DNA of 50,320 nt from Saccoglossus kowalevskii. Taxonomy: Eukaryota; Hemichordata; Enteropneusta; Harrimaniidae. The first letter of the stretch is position 1, and every line of letters begins with the position of its first letter. The stretch lies in assembly GCF_000003605.2 (NCBI RefSeq), contig NW_003122907.1:107029-157348 (forward strand), written 5' to 3'. The translations under genes and the position numbers were made by a program. Below the pieces are notes generated by a model that saw nothing but the letters and a program-made list of their open reading frames with translations, was not told the origin of the DNA and did no database searches. Positions 9,901 through 24,900 of this stretch are shown here, in pieces.

Positions 9901-12900
9901 TAAAATTATTACTAAACCATGTGTACAGACTGACGAAGACAAGGTTATACTGTAAACTTATTTTTCACTGCTAGGTATTTTTGCAATTTGTTGATTTTAT
10001 TGCATTCGTAAAGTCGAAATTTTCGAAAGTCACTGACTTGCTGTATTACACCAGGATAATTTGCAAATATTTGTCTCTGGCGAAATTGAAGCAGTTTATA
10101 GTGATTAAAAGCTGCTCTGTCAAACACATACTTGTCTTCTGTCAATGTTGTTAGGCTTGGGTGTTGACTCAGATCAGTCAAGCCTGCCATTATGACAACA
10201 TTCAATTTATACTTGCCTGGAACCTCAAATGTATTTTACTAAGATTGATGTAAATTGTACTTGGTGAGTGGAAGAAATAATGATTAGGTTAATTTTCAGC
10301 GGTTTTGATTTTTACGGTTTTTTACTGATAGAAACATTGAATTAGGATATTTAGCTATTAGTAAAATAAATGAAATAAATTCCCCAGTCGCTCATAGTGT
10401 CCATTTATCCTGCCATTTTGACCATAGCTATACAACTGTTTAGATTGATCCTATGGTACCCAAGTACTTGCATATCCAATTTCAGTAGTTTGTAATGAAT
10501 AAAAAAAAATTAAAAAAAATGTTTATTACCGTAAAATCTGTATTAGAAGCTGTAGTTTCTATTAAAATGGTAATAATGCAACAGAGGAGATGCAGCTTCG
10601 ATGAAAGCATCTGCACATATGAGAAATGATCAATTTTTGGTTCTCAATTGGTCCAAAAAAATGGGTGTGATTTCTATTAGGAATGCAGCTTCTAATGCAG
10701 ATTTTACGATACTACTCCACTCCACCATATGTAGAAACTGACTAAGACAAGGGTATACTGTAAACTTAATTTTTACTGCTAGGAATTTTTGTGATTTAAT
10801 GACTTAATGTTATTCTCTGACTTCCGCAAATTTGTCTCTCATGAAATTAAATTGGTATACAGTATCTAATGACTATTGTAACCCTATATTAATTATTATA
10901 TCCAACTGTACTGCATACATGTAAGTGATTCCAATTCTCATCCATATGGTTATACATGTACATACATGCAAATGTGGTGGTGCCACACCCTATTCAAACT
11001 ATCTTACTGACAATACATTTAATATATACTGGTATAATAAAACGATGTAATAATTTAAGATCATTTTAATAAGTTAAACTTTCATTAATTGTCCTGATTG
11101 ACCTCTATACTACTCACCCGCTTGGCTATTATAGATTTATTTCATTACCCTGGATGAATGTCCCCCTTACTCTGGTGTTTTTATGAACATACAGACAAAA
11201 ACAAGCAACACTGTTAACAACTATTTTGTATTTACTTTAAGTACTACATCTACAGTGTATATGAACCAATGTTTATTTAGTTATTTAACAGTCATTTCCC
11301 AGAGAAAATAAAAATTGTAACTGAAAATTAAAATTGCGAAAAAAAAATTGTAAAATAATTGAGGTTATGACGAAGATACCTCAAAGTGTACATGAAGATT
11401 GTACACGACCATGTACTGTTTGAATGCATACATTGTACCATCTTCATAATAATCAATCATGGTTTAGGAAGCCCATTGCTGGAAATAACACATAATTGTT
11501 TCATATTTGTATTTTGCATTTTCTAATGAAGTAAGATGTATATACATGTACCTTGTGTGATACCGAAAAAATAATGGCATACTGTAATTTATAGCAATGT
11601 GGTGACAGATTCTGCAGTATCAGTGGACATATTGTAAAGGCATGGAATATTTGACATCTTCTAATTGGTAAATCTTCACTTGTCACCGACTGGTCAAGTT
11701 TAAAGGTCAAAACCTACAAATATAGCTTGTTTGATAAGACCAAATAAACTAATTTGGTATTTCCAGTAACAGCAAAAAAAATATTTGATAGGTAGAAAGG
11801 CAGGGTTTTTAATTTAATTTTTTTTTAATATTATTTTTTTAATGATTTGTTCTTTTAGGTTTTTGTTTGAACATAATCATGGTTCAACTAAATTTGGACA
11901 GATGTGAAATATAATATGTTTCCTTTAATACATTTAAGCACTAGTCATTTACTATATAAAAGAAAGTACAGGCAATAAAAAAAAAAAAGTAATGAAATGA
12001 CCATGGGCTAGCTAATTTGCCTAGAAATAGATAATTTGGAGTTTATTTGTATAAAATAAATTTTTTGATTTTCTTCCCAAAATTGGGTAGGTACATGTAG
12101 CGTTACTGGACAACAAATTTTCTTCAGCCTAACTAGACAATTTATTTTTGTGATAATTGATATGTTGATCAAACTGAATGTTTACAATGTACATTGTATA
12201 TAGTGCGTTTAACAGTGTTTCTGTATATGCAAATGAGATGAAATGCAATCAATCAGAAGCTTAGGATGTGAACACACCAATAGCGATTTTGACAAAATAC
12301 ATGTAGCTAGGAATACATATGTGTGGTATTATCTAATTTCATATATTCCTCGCCAAAATTTGATGTCATGTGACACTTGTATCTAATCCGAACAAGTACA
12401 CATCGTGGATGAGTGACTTCCTGTATAGCGACTTCATTCCTCTGATCCGTAGTTACAAATCCAAGATGTCTTCACACAAGTGAGGAATACTGGGGGATTT
12501 ATTCATTTATTTTTTGTAATCACAGTTCCAGAAGCTATTTGATTTTTATCGAGTAAACGATGGAACTTTTTTACTAACTTAGCCAGAATGTTATGAGGTT
12601 CCAACATGGGCAGGTGTTGTGCACCATGTATTTGAATGTGCAGTGGTATGCCACTCTCGTGACAATCCCAGCTAGTAACTCGGGATTTACCGTATTTTAC
12701 AGAAATTTGTTAATATTTAATTCAACAGCAATGTGGGCCATAGAGTTACACATTTTAACTGGATGCGTTTATTTACATGGTAATAAAACACATTGAGCAA
12801 ATATTTTCAAATTTATCAGATTTCTGTGTGCTAACACAGCCACCCACAGGCGATGCATGCTGTTGAAGGCGATGGGAAATTCTCCGCTCACAAAAATGGA

Positions 12901-15900
12901 TAAAACAATATAACATTCTAAATATTTACCCTGTACGTGTATCTTTTTTGTTTTGTACCCCATATTTATTACACGTTTCAAAATATTTCCTATTCAGTTA
13001 CAGTAGCAATGAACCTGACTGAGTAAATTCTGAAAGTAGTCCGGTACCATATCACACACATGTACTGATATGGAATTTATGAAAATTCATATCACAACAT
13101 TGTGACGTCACATCTCGGTGATAACATGTTTGTGTGTATGATAATTATTGGATGTACTCTAAAATACTTTATTTTCACTTGGAATTTATTTTCGCTGTAG
13201 GTGAAAATAAAATTCAGCGAATATACCTTTTTTCATATATCTTACATTCAACTCCTCGAAAATCAGTAAAAATAAATTTCACACAAAACACCCAAAAGCC
13301 TTTTCCAGCTAAAATAAAGTATTTTACAGTATTTTTCTATTTTGATGGTAATGACCATAGGGTCATCCTGTATTTTTTGAAACATGAATGATTTCACTGG
13401 CTAAGATTTAATAAAACAGACAACTTGAGCATGTATATTTACGTGAAATGAACAATAAATAAGCATATGAAAAGAGTAAATTTTGCCTTTCAAAAATTAC
13501 CAATTTTTAAAAAAAGATGTACTGTTTTTTTTTGCCAAAATCCATCCCACCAGGTCGAACAAGTACGGTATTAGAAAAAAAATATGATACCCAAGAAAGT
13601 GCCCGGGTGTACGACTTTTTAGGGATTATGGTTTCGAGTATCTCTATGTATTTGTGCGTAACTTGGCATCTATTGGATTAGATGTCATACTTGATAATGC
13701 TAACCATAATTGGAAAAGTGATACATCTATAATACTGTATATGGATGATAAGTGTTGTCATCCATCATTGTCAGTTTTATATCTGTAGTTAGAAATCACT
13801 GTCTCTTCCATGTATTGCAGCGCATATGTTACAGTATTCAGATGCTCATCGGATATCAGCAATTTGCTGGAAATATTTTTTTAAATGTTCTGACTTTGTT
13901 CAATCATTTTAGACAAAGTGTTATTTTACTGTTTACACTCAAAATCTGTCAATTTACCATTTAGGACAAAATGTCCTAAGCCAATTTTGAGACAGCTGTG
14001 TAATTTTTCATGGTTCAACATCATTCCTAATTATTGTAATGGAAACTTTTTTCCACCAAAGAAATACTACAGGTATGTAGTCAAAAATGTGTCTAGTACT
14101 TAACAATTCACAAATGCTCACCAAATCACAATGACATGTCACAATAACTTCATGCATAACACGCTTTTCAGCTAAAGTTATGCACACAAAATAGATACAT
14201 GTACATGTATGATAACAAATTAAGGACTATAGTATTTGCTCTATTAGTTGCATATTGGTATCTTGTAAATTTATTTAAAAACATCTTAAATCATGAATTA
14301 TTTAAATTTATTTGTATAAAACTAAAAGGCATGTTTCTTAGATTGTCTGTACTTAAATTTTGTTGGGAAAAGTATGACTGAAAAAAAATGACTGGGAAAA
14401 TTAGACCTAAATCAGACACTAACTAATATTTTCATTTCCAGAAAATAATTTGATTTCTTTGAAGTATTTTTTTCTAAGTACTGTATAGTTTATTTGCTTT
14501 CAAGCCATTAAAAATTTGTCTCCATGTACAATGTATGTAAATAAATAATCAATACATGTCTGCAGCAGTAAAAAATAATTCAATTATCATGATTGATTAA
14601 TTACTAATAATTTCTTATTAGTCAGTGAGTTAAAATAACAATTTAATTGGATCGAGGGGAGCACTAGATGCTTTGCAATTAGTGAATTTAGATTGTATGC
14701 ATATCCTGTATGCAAGGCTTGAACTTTGATATTCAAAGGTCATGCAATTTCAAAACCCAAACACTTCAAATATCTTGGGCTGATTGAAATTGTGAAGGAA
14801 TGTTATGACTTTTAAAGGGCAGGTGGAGCATTTAAAGGCCATGGATGCATGGATCAACATGCTGACAACTTTGAATGACAATAGATATTAGTCTGTGTAT
14901 CATGCAAACAAGTTGACGGAGTGCCATCAACAACCTGTTGCGTTTAAAGGAGCATGTCTCTGTTTCAATCTACAAGTTGCAACATGTTGACAAGTGGTAT
15001 AAAATGCAGATTCACATTTGGTACATGGTGCTAATCAAATGCCACCATGGCCTTAGATTCCTTATTAGTATTTCATGTATCATACAGGTAGTTGCTAACA
15101 TGTATCAATGGTTCTATGAACATTTGTTAAACTTTTCACCACCAGTTCTCTCTTTTCACCACAAATTCACAAAATATTCCTGTTTATAGTTGGCAATTTC
15201 CTTCGGAAGATTGGAACAAAAATAGCTAATTTTTTTGAGTAAAAACTGAAAAATCAACTCAAATTTTGTCTGTTGGCTTCAAAATTAGGAATATTGAAGA
15301 ATGTAAGAAAAAAATGCAGACAAATTTAGGCGAGAAAGTGTGGTGTTGAAAAGGTTATAACTAAAAATACTAAATACTTCCGATTTGTAAAACTTTATTT
15401 TGCTTTCACAATACACTTACTACGTGTAGTTATGGGTTTTTATTTTAATTATTAACAATCTTCCGTGAATGGCCACTGTCGTTGAAATACAATGACTTGT
15501 TTTACAGAAAGTACTAAATTCTGTGAGCTAGTTAAGTTTGCAATCTGCCTGGCACCTTGTATTAAATTAGTATAGTGACATATCAGTAACATGCACGATA
15601 ATTGATATCTGCTATAGTCTTTCTATTTTTGCCTTCTACTTTTTCAATCTGACCACCTATACCTGTACTGTAAACACTACCCATACAATTCAAATTAATG
15701 CCACCAGAAATTGAAACTGCAAAATACTGTGGAATACTTGGAATCCCTATTTTCGTTGAAGAAATGATTCAGTGAAAATAAAATCCAGCGAATATACCTT
15801 TTTTCTTATATTTTACATTCAACTTGTCAAAAATCAGTGAAAATAAATTCCATACAAAACATCCAAAATGTCTTTTCAGCGAAAATTAATTCCAGCTAAA

Positions 15901-18900
15901 ATAAAGTATTTTACAGTAACCAATTCTGTATGACACATTACCTCTGTTGTATTTTTTCTAAAGTGCTTTTCTGATAAAATTGCATTTATTGTATATTAGA
16001 TCATTAAGATATGATAAGTTTTCAATGGTATGACTTTGAGCTGATTCATTACTAAGTTTGACCACAGACACACCTCTGTCATATATTATAAAAGCCTAAG
16101 CTACTGCTACATATGGTACATGTAATTGATTTCCAGTGGTAATGTTAACATTTTGTTGAATGCTACTCATTCAAAACAATCGTTGAACCAAATGATTACC
16201 AGTTACATTTACATGTAGTACGGTTATTTACTAACAGTCCATGAAATTGGTGTTCATTGTATAGTCTCTTGACGCAACCGAATGAATGAAACATCTTGCT
16301 GTGCATGCAGCTGTCAGATCGCCACCGCTTCATATTTTGATTATCTTTGAAGTTTTAGGTTGGAATCTGTGCATAATATTACCTGATAATTTAGTAAATG
16401 AGTTCAGAAAAAGAATTGAAATAACAATATGTGTTAAGGGAGCCGATGTCCTCTTTCCTATTCTTAGAAATTTTGATAAATTTACAGGGCTTAGACTTGG
16501 AGTTGAGAGGGCACCCATTTTCAAGCCAAAATAGGAATAAATTAGTGAATTTCAAAGAGGAACTACGCAATCTCATTGGGCATCAATGGCGTTTGATTCC
16601 ACCATAACCCTGGATTTGTGTCCACATAGGTTTCCAAATACTGTATTTGCTTCATTAGTAGCGCATACACATTTAATAAATTGAATCGGTGTCTTTATGA
16701 TCAAAAAAGTACTGGGTAATATTCTAATGATTCACCATACAAATAATATAATTTTGGTTTGATGAAATATTATTATAGATGTACTTGTAATATAACAAAT
16801 ACTGTAGTTTATTATATAGTGTTGGCTTGCTTCTGACCTTGCCAGTATGAGTAAATTACAATTTTCATATTACCGGTAAATCATGAAAGAAATCTGAAAG
16901 TCACAAGCACAGTATCGTAGTATGTTTTAAAAGGCAAAATTATCTCGTTTACAGACAGTTATGTTTACCGCCTGACAGTTATTTTCTACATCACTGAATA
17001 ATTACCTGATTTGCATAATAATTAGTCATTTATTAGGTTTTTTCTGAGCTTGCTACACACATAATTTTGTTTTGATACTGTATTCACTTACATAAATTAC
17101 AGAGGTGTTTCTCTGCTCAAAATAAGAAATATTTTATAATTTAATATAACAAATGCGATTTTTGTTTTATATGTGCTTCATATTGGAGATGTGCTTTTAA
17201 ATAGAGCAAATATGATATACAATGACTGGAGACTTTCTTTTCAAAATTCAATGTACATGTATAAAATATAAAGTGGAATATTCCAGCACTTCTGAGAAAC
17301 GAATATATTATGTACATATGGGGAATTGGTTTCTTACTCTGTTTGAAGCATAGCTACAACTGTAGTCTTTAAATCAAGTCTCATTCACTTGTTATTGATG
17401 TCATTCACTCATATTTATGCTTGTGTCAGATCATGAGGTCAATTGCGTGACCCTCTAGATAGAATCATCAACTGGTTGGCACTGGTTTGTTGTGGAGTAT
17501 GTTTATATTCAGTTTATTGCAGTTGTAACATCTGTTTTGTTGTTTGATTTGTTTATGCTTACATGTCTGCGTTATCTACCATAACTACAACCAAACAGAT
17601 GCTAAGTGAAAAAATGATTTTAATCTTCAAAAAACATCAATAATTTGTTTTCAAACCTTGTTCAGCTCTCAAATCAATTTTACTTGTGCATGATTTACAC
17701 AAGATAATTTGAAGGAAAAAAGTAGCTTTTTCAAAAAAAAGGTTATTGAATAGATGAGTATTGAATTATTGGGATGGAAAAATGTCTCTCTAAATTTCCA
17801 AAGAAAGGCTTATCGAAATAAGAGATGCATTTCTCTAGTCTTAGGACACTAATATTGCAGTGACATATTTTGTGAAAGTCTTATATTGTGAATTGGGCTT
17901 AATTATTAGCTGGGTTTTGACATTATTTTTGCTGATAGCGAAATGCACTAAATTGAAATCCTCTAAATATTCCAAATTTAATCCTGAAATGCAACATTCA
18001 AATGCAAAACATTCTTCAAAAACCAGTGAATTTAGAAATCCATGCAACATCAAATCTGATAAAATTAAGCCCAATTGAATATTTCTCCAGCAGTATCGTA
18101 TGAACTGTTTGAATTTAAAAAATGAAAATATATTGTATATTTCAGTTTTTCCAATTTGCTAATTTTTTTACTATTGTAGATGTTTTTTATGATAAAATTG
18201 TTTGATTGATATATGACGACTAGTCTCTGTGTCAGTAACACAATTTACTATCTTACAGAACACATTGTTGATTGGTTACTTAGTGTTATCTTGAATTATT
18301 TCTAAAAATCTGAGTTTTAAAAGTGATTAACAGTGCTATTAAAACTTTGTGTTCTATGAAATTGTTATAAATATGAAAATCTTTGGATATTAGATTAATT
18401 TTCTTGAATTATGGCAGTGTAACACGCAACAGAATGCTAATACATGTTGCCATGGGAATTATAGCTTCATGATTGTGAATAACAACCCAATGAATGCAGT
18501 CTTGTGATTTACAACATGTATGACCAAATTTATCGTTATACAATGTATATTAAAAGTATTGAGTAGGGTTCTTCCTTAACATATGTTTTACTGCTTTCAT
18601 TTGACATGTTATAACCAGTCTTAAGTTTGTAGATTGTTGAGAACATTCATCAATATTTGTTGTACTCAGGAGCTTCCTCTGGCAAAGATGAATTATTACT
18701 GTAACATTACATACATTGGTACATAACAAGGTCATAACTTAATAAATTGTTGTAACATGTTTTGAATAGGTGATTTTCCGAACAATTGCGAGATCTCGCG
18801 AGATGCATGAAAGACGCGCGTCGAACGTCTGCCGCAAAAATCGAACGATTTGATTTTGAACTAGAATTTCTTTACATGTATTTCGTAGCTTACATTGACC

Positions 18901-21900
18901 GGCCGATCTTCGACAGAGGAATATTGCTTCCGAATACCCTCACTTAATCGAAATTGCGTATCATCAAATGTGGACAGCACATTATTAAGCATGGAAATGT
19001 CCCCGAAATACTTTCGCGTTTGTCGAATCCCACGCGATGTTTGACGCTATGACCTTTGTTTGTCCTGTTTTTACGTTCAATTTCACGCATAACGCGTGAT
19101 TCTCGCAGTGTACGGAAAATGGTCTATTCAAAATAAAGTTATTAGTTTCTGCTCATAAATGAAGACTTTATAAGATGAGTAGATTCTGTTATTCCCTTAT
19201 GGTGCGTCTGTCCAACATCATTCATTGAACATATTTGAAAGATTCCATTTGAATTTGGTAAGAAGGTTAGTTTATACATCGTATTTGCTCTATTAGTAGT
19301 ATGCGCTTACGTAAATTGTAGTATGGTCAAAATAGGTAATATTTTAATGATTCAATATACAATAAATTTTGGTTCATATGCACTTCTATTGGTGATGTGC
19401 TTCTAATAGAACAAATATGGTATGTTTGTGTCCTTTGCATTTTGGTGACTGTAGCAATGTTATTGCTCAAACTTCTATAACAAACATTTAAAACACACAA
19501 GATGACAACTTACTGCATACCCTAGTCAAAATGTCAAGTTTATTGCCATCTCTGACTGCCTCACCGGTGATTTTAGTGTCATTTCCCATAATAGTGCGTG
19601 ACATGATTTTCTTCGGTTATTATCACATTACCGATTTTCACAAAATGTCAACTACTCTACCCTTAGTGTCTAGATCACATTTTATTGCTGCTAATGTCGC
19701 TTTGATAACGCCAAATCTTCTTTTAAATGTCCAGGTGAAAGAAATGGCTGAATTGGCTTAATTCACATACACACATAAAGAATATTTAAAAATTAAATTT
19801 TCTGTATATATCTACTATTTGGCCATTTGTGACTTTTAATTGTTTATAAAGTTTTTTTAGTCCCCGTTCGGACACAGTCCGAAAACGAGGACTTATGTTT
19901 TAACCTCCGTGAGTCCGTGTGTGCATGCATGCGTGCGTGTGTGTGTGCGTGCATGTGTGCGTCCGGACCTGTATCTTAGAAATGCCTAGACCAATGACAT
20001 TCAAACTTCACACATACATAATACATGATATTATACATATGCACGTCAATTTGATTCACGATCTGATTCAAGATGGCCGAATGGCGGCCATTTTTGTGCT
20101 AAAAATCATCAAAATCAAGCATTTCTCGGCTGTTTACAGATGGATTTTGTTCAAACTTGGTATATATACATTAGACATTGTAGGACCTTGAGGCACATCA
20201 TTTTGTTTTACGATCTGATTCAAGATGGCCGAATGGCGACCATTTTTGAGCTAAAAATTCCTAAAAATCAAGCATTTCTTGGCTGTTTACAGATGGATTT
20301 TGTTCAAACTTGGTATATACATGTACATTAGACATTATGGGACCTTTAATGCAAATAATTTTGTTTTTCAGATAAGATTAAAAATGTCCGACTGGCGGCC
20401 ATTTTGATCAAATGATGTAATGAATGTGGTTCTCATGCCACATCTTCTGATTTGCTTTCATTGATCATGTTCAAATTTTAAATATTCATTATACATCATG
20501 TCATAAATAGACAGATATATTGGTTAGACGATCCTATTCAAAATAGCCAAATGGTGGCCATTTTTGTGCTAAAAAATCATCAAATATCAAGCATTTCTGG
20601 CATTTATGGATGGATTTCGTTCAAATTTGGTACATACATGTATATTAGACATTACAGGTTCCTGATGCACATCATTTTTTTTACAGATTGGTTTCAAAAT
20701 GGCTGTCTGGCGGCCATTTTGTTTTAATGAATGGGCTTCTAGACCCATATCTCCGACTTGTTTTGACTGATTATATTCAAATTTTAAATATTCATTATAC
20801 ATCATGTCATAGATAAACAGATATATTGGTTTGACGATCCTATTCAAAATGGCCGAATGGTGGTCATTTTTGTGCTATAAAATCATCAAATATCAAGCAT
20901 TTCTGGCATTTATGGATGGATTTTGTTCAAACTTGGTACATACATTAGACATTACAGGTTCCTGATACACGTCATTTTATTTTTCAGATTGGATTCAAAA
21001 TGGTTGACTGGCGGCCATTTTGTTTCAATGATTGGGCTTCTAGAGCCATATCTCTTAAATGCTTTGACTGATTATATTCAAATTTTATATATTCGTTATA
21101 CATCATGTTATATATATATACATGTATTCAAAATGGCTGATTTTGAATGCTGTTCCAGAACAATATCTCTCCATATGGACAAGTACTTTTTTGACGATCA
21201 GATACAAATTTCAATCATTTTAATGTTAAAAAATCATATTTCTGACATGGTTATATTCCCAGCTATATTACTATAAACAAAACTATATATCTTAAATTTG
21301 ATAACTAACGGGGACTGTGCCATGCATGGCTTGTTTTTTTTATTATTAAATTTAAATTTGAATTGAAGCATAGCATGCGGTTTGTCTAGCTTGGAAATAC
21401 AAGTCATACACGGATATTTATGTAATGGGCATGTATTTGTATAATAGAGCTGTATGCGGTTATGAATCATAATTCGGTGAATATGGAAGACAAAAATATC
21501 CTGGGTGATCCATATTACCAAACCATTGTCACTCTGTATCATTAAACTAACAATGAAGACATTTACTAGTTAAATACAAAGTACAAACTGTATGATGCAA
21601 TATTTGAATGTTAACATATGGCTCATTTTACTTCCGCTAATTATGACAAATGAACAAATGGAGTTGGATCATAATTTATTGCTGCCCACACAATCTTATT
21701 TTATTACCATCTGTCAAACTGTCCAGTCATAAGTGATGATTTATTATATAAAATAAAAATGTCTGTTATTTGATGCATCATCGACCCCACTATTCATATT
21801 TCATAAATTTATTCAGAAAAGTAGATATTGAACATATGCATCGTCACATTATCCTCATACCAGTATATCGCATTAAAGTATTTGCTCCATTAGTAGTCAA

Positions 21901-24900
21901 TACATTTTCCTCAAATTACAGAAATTATTACTGTAGAATACTTTATTTTTGCTTAGAATTCATTTTTTTTCCCTATATTTCACATTAAACTCATCAAAAA
22001 TCAGTGAAAATAAATTCCATACAAAACTCCCAAAAAGCATTTTCAGCTCCCCTGTCCCCCCCCCTCTGGATCCGCCACTGCATGTACACCTCTTCATACA
22101 TCATACAGTTATAACAGAGCTATGTGTTCATGCATTGTTTTGGTAGAAATTGGTACTAATGCACAGGTTTGATTAGTTTTTGGTAAAAATCTGTACATCT
22201 TACTAACCTAATTTGCATAATTATTACTCAATTTTTGTAGTACTAATCACGTTTCGATGAAAATCTGTGCATAATTAGTCAGTTTTCAGCTTTTCCATCA
22301 ATATCTCAAGTACAATTAATTTTTCATGTGTCTCCATTACTCTCAGCACACAGGGAGTTCTTTCCAGGCTTTGTTTGATTACATTATGTATGTGGGACGT
22401 TGCAAATCCGTGCTATTGTTATCACAGTGAAGGTACACAAATGTATGGACTCTTATTTCTTTTCCAGTGAATATGCAAATATAACAAAATTGTTTCCTTC
22501 AAAATCTAGTAAATTTATAACTTCATGAATATTCCTGCAAAATCGAATCCACAAAAATTTATCCCAATGAATATTTCTTCCTGTACAGCATAATATTTAT
22601 TACACTGATCAGAACTTCACAGGACAATTTTCTTGGTCACCAAGCAGTTTACCTTGTGCTACCTTTAGAAAAATAAATATATTCACTATACCATATTTAC
22701 TCTATTAGTAGTGCAAGTGTTTATGCAAATGAAAAAGATGTCTATGGTTTGAATAAGTCACAATTATGTTGTAGCTAAGCATTTGTTTTTCACTTTACCA
22801 TTAAAAATACATTAAAATACAATTATAGCAAACAAACTTTGTATGTTCATCTGGAAAATGATATCAAGAGAATGCCAACATAGCCATTGTTAGTTTGTAT
22901 GCAATGGACAACTGGTAGAAGTTATCATTGAAGTTAAAAATTAACAATAAATTAATGAATTAATGAATAAATAAATAAATAAATAAATAAATAAATACAG
23001 ATATTATAATTACAACTACTAAACAATGACTATTGCTTAGTGGAGTCTACATGTACTGTAAAATCTGTAATGCAACAGAGGAGATCCGGCATATGACATG
23101 AGAAATCGTTAATTTTTGGGGTCTCAATTGTTCAAAAAAAATGGGTGCGGCTTCTACCGGTAATACAGAATTTAATGTGCATGTGGTTTTTCATCAGAAA
23201 TGTGTTAGGTATAAAACTCAAGAAGTCCAACCCCTACAGAACAACCCTTTAGAAATTTGATAGATACATACATTAATTGGATCTTGTAATTGGTGCAGCA
23301 ACCTTTTAAAGTATAAATTTCAGTCCTACATAGTAGTAACTCATCTTGGCTTTCTTATCATTAATGTACAATGTACAAGTATTTTGAACCAATTAGTTCA
23401 ACATCAAACTATCTGTTTGCCTCCTGAGTGGAAAATGATTTCTTTTTAGATACGACAGATACTTGAGATAGATTTCTACACATAATTTTTGAGTTGGTCA
23501 TAAATCGGATAACAGGGTTCATTGGTTTATTACCCGGAAGTACAATCTTGTAGCTACTGTTCACTAGTTCATATTGTGAGATACAAAGTGAAAAATATAA
23601 TCAAATACCCAAAACAATTGACAATGAAGCCAAACAAGATGACAACTGAAACTAAGCCATCAACATGCAACTAAGTAGTGACATGACAAAAAACAAGATA
23701 TCACGAGAATAGCAAATGCTGTGTCATAAATAAAGTTGCCTGATCAATTAAACACACATACATGTACATTTTTACTAAACATATACTGTTACTGTGTATA
23801 AATATAAATATGTGGTGATCAGATCCGTTTTGCAAGTGTTCAGTCCATAAAATAAGATTTATATACTGTAAACTACGAGAAACAAATATTCATGAGTCAA
23901 TAAAAATTTTTAATTTCTCTAGAAGTGAAAATTTCTCTGAGGGTCCATAACGCGTAGTGTACGTGACTGTTTGTGAAATGTTCTCTTCACAAATGCCATA
24001 GATTTCGGAAATCCCCAAAATTTGTGAAAATAATGAAAATTGTATCACGTTTGATTTAGAATTTATATTGTATCATTCAGTAAATGCCGATAGAAGATAC
24101 ATCTACTTTAATCAATTCTTCAGACTGACTGACTGACTGACTGACTGACTGACTGACTAAATGAATGAATGAATGAATACCTGCCTGTCTATGCATACAT
24201 GCAATGTACTCTGTATGGCTAGATGCAATTTAAATTAATTCAATTTCCAAATCCGAGGTTGATATATTACCTGTACCTTTATTAGTCCCCATTTGGGAAA
24301 AAAATTCAGGAATGAAGGCTATTAAGGGGTGGTGGTCATCGTGCCGCGTCCTGTTCGATATGGGACTCATAGCGACATATACAATGCATGTAAAATACAT
24401 TGTTTACATGAAATTGGAACATGCGAGGCCTGGCAAGCACCACCATTTACATGAGTTCTGTCCTAGTTTCTATCCATTCTTTTGTCACTCCATCTTGCTT
24501 GAAAAACAAATATAAGTGCAACCTAAAGGTAAATGATTTCATGAATAGGTCATAGTGGCCAACTGGTGGCCATTTTTGACTCCTGTGTGTGAAGCTTGTA
24601 CGAATAAATCACAAGAACCAATTATCAGATTTCAATAAAACTTAGTACATAGATGCTCGGGGATAATGCTCGTACCTGATTACCTCAACACATGGGAGTT
24701 CTTTCTAAACTTTCTTTGATTTGATTTTAAAAATACACTAAAATCAGCTATTTCAAGTATATCTTGGGTATGTGTTTTACCGATCTACTTCAAACTTTGT
24801 GGAAAGATTTACTAATTGTGGGTATTTGATGCATGCTGCTTTAATTTTTAAATTTGTCTCAAGATGGATGACTGGCGGCCATTTTATCTTTGAAAAAATT

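Noticed and set aside
16286-16576. Overlapping open frames on both strands (82, 64 and 61 residues)
   Set aside because: No family recognised, no splice context, typical of chance frames here.
17841-18078. Overlapping frames on both strands
   Set aside because: Explained by the symmetric family D MITE.
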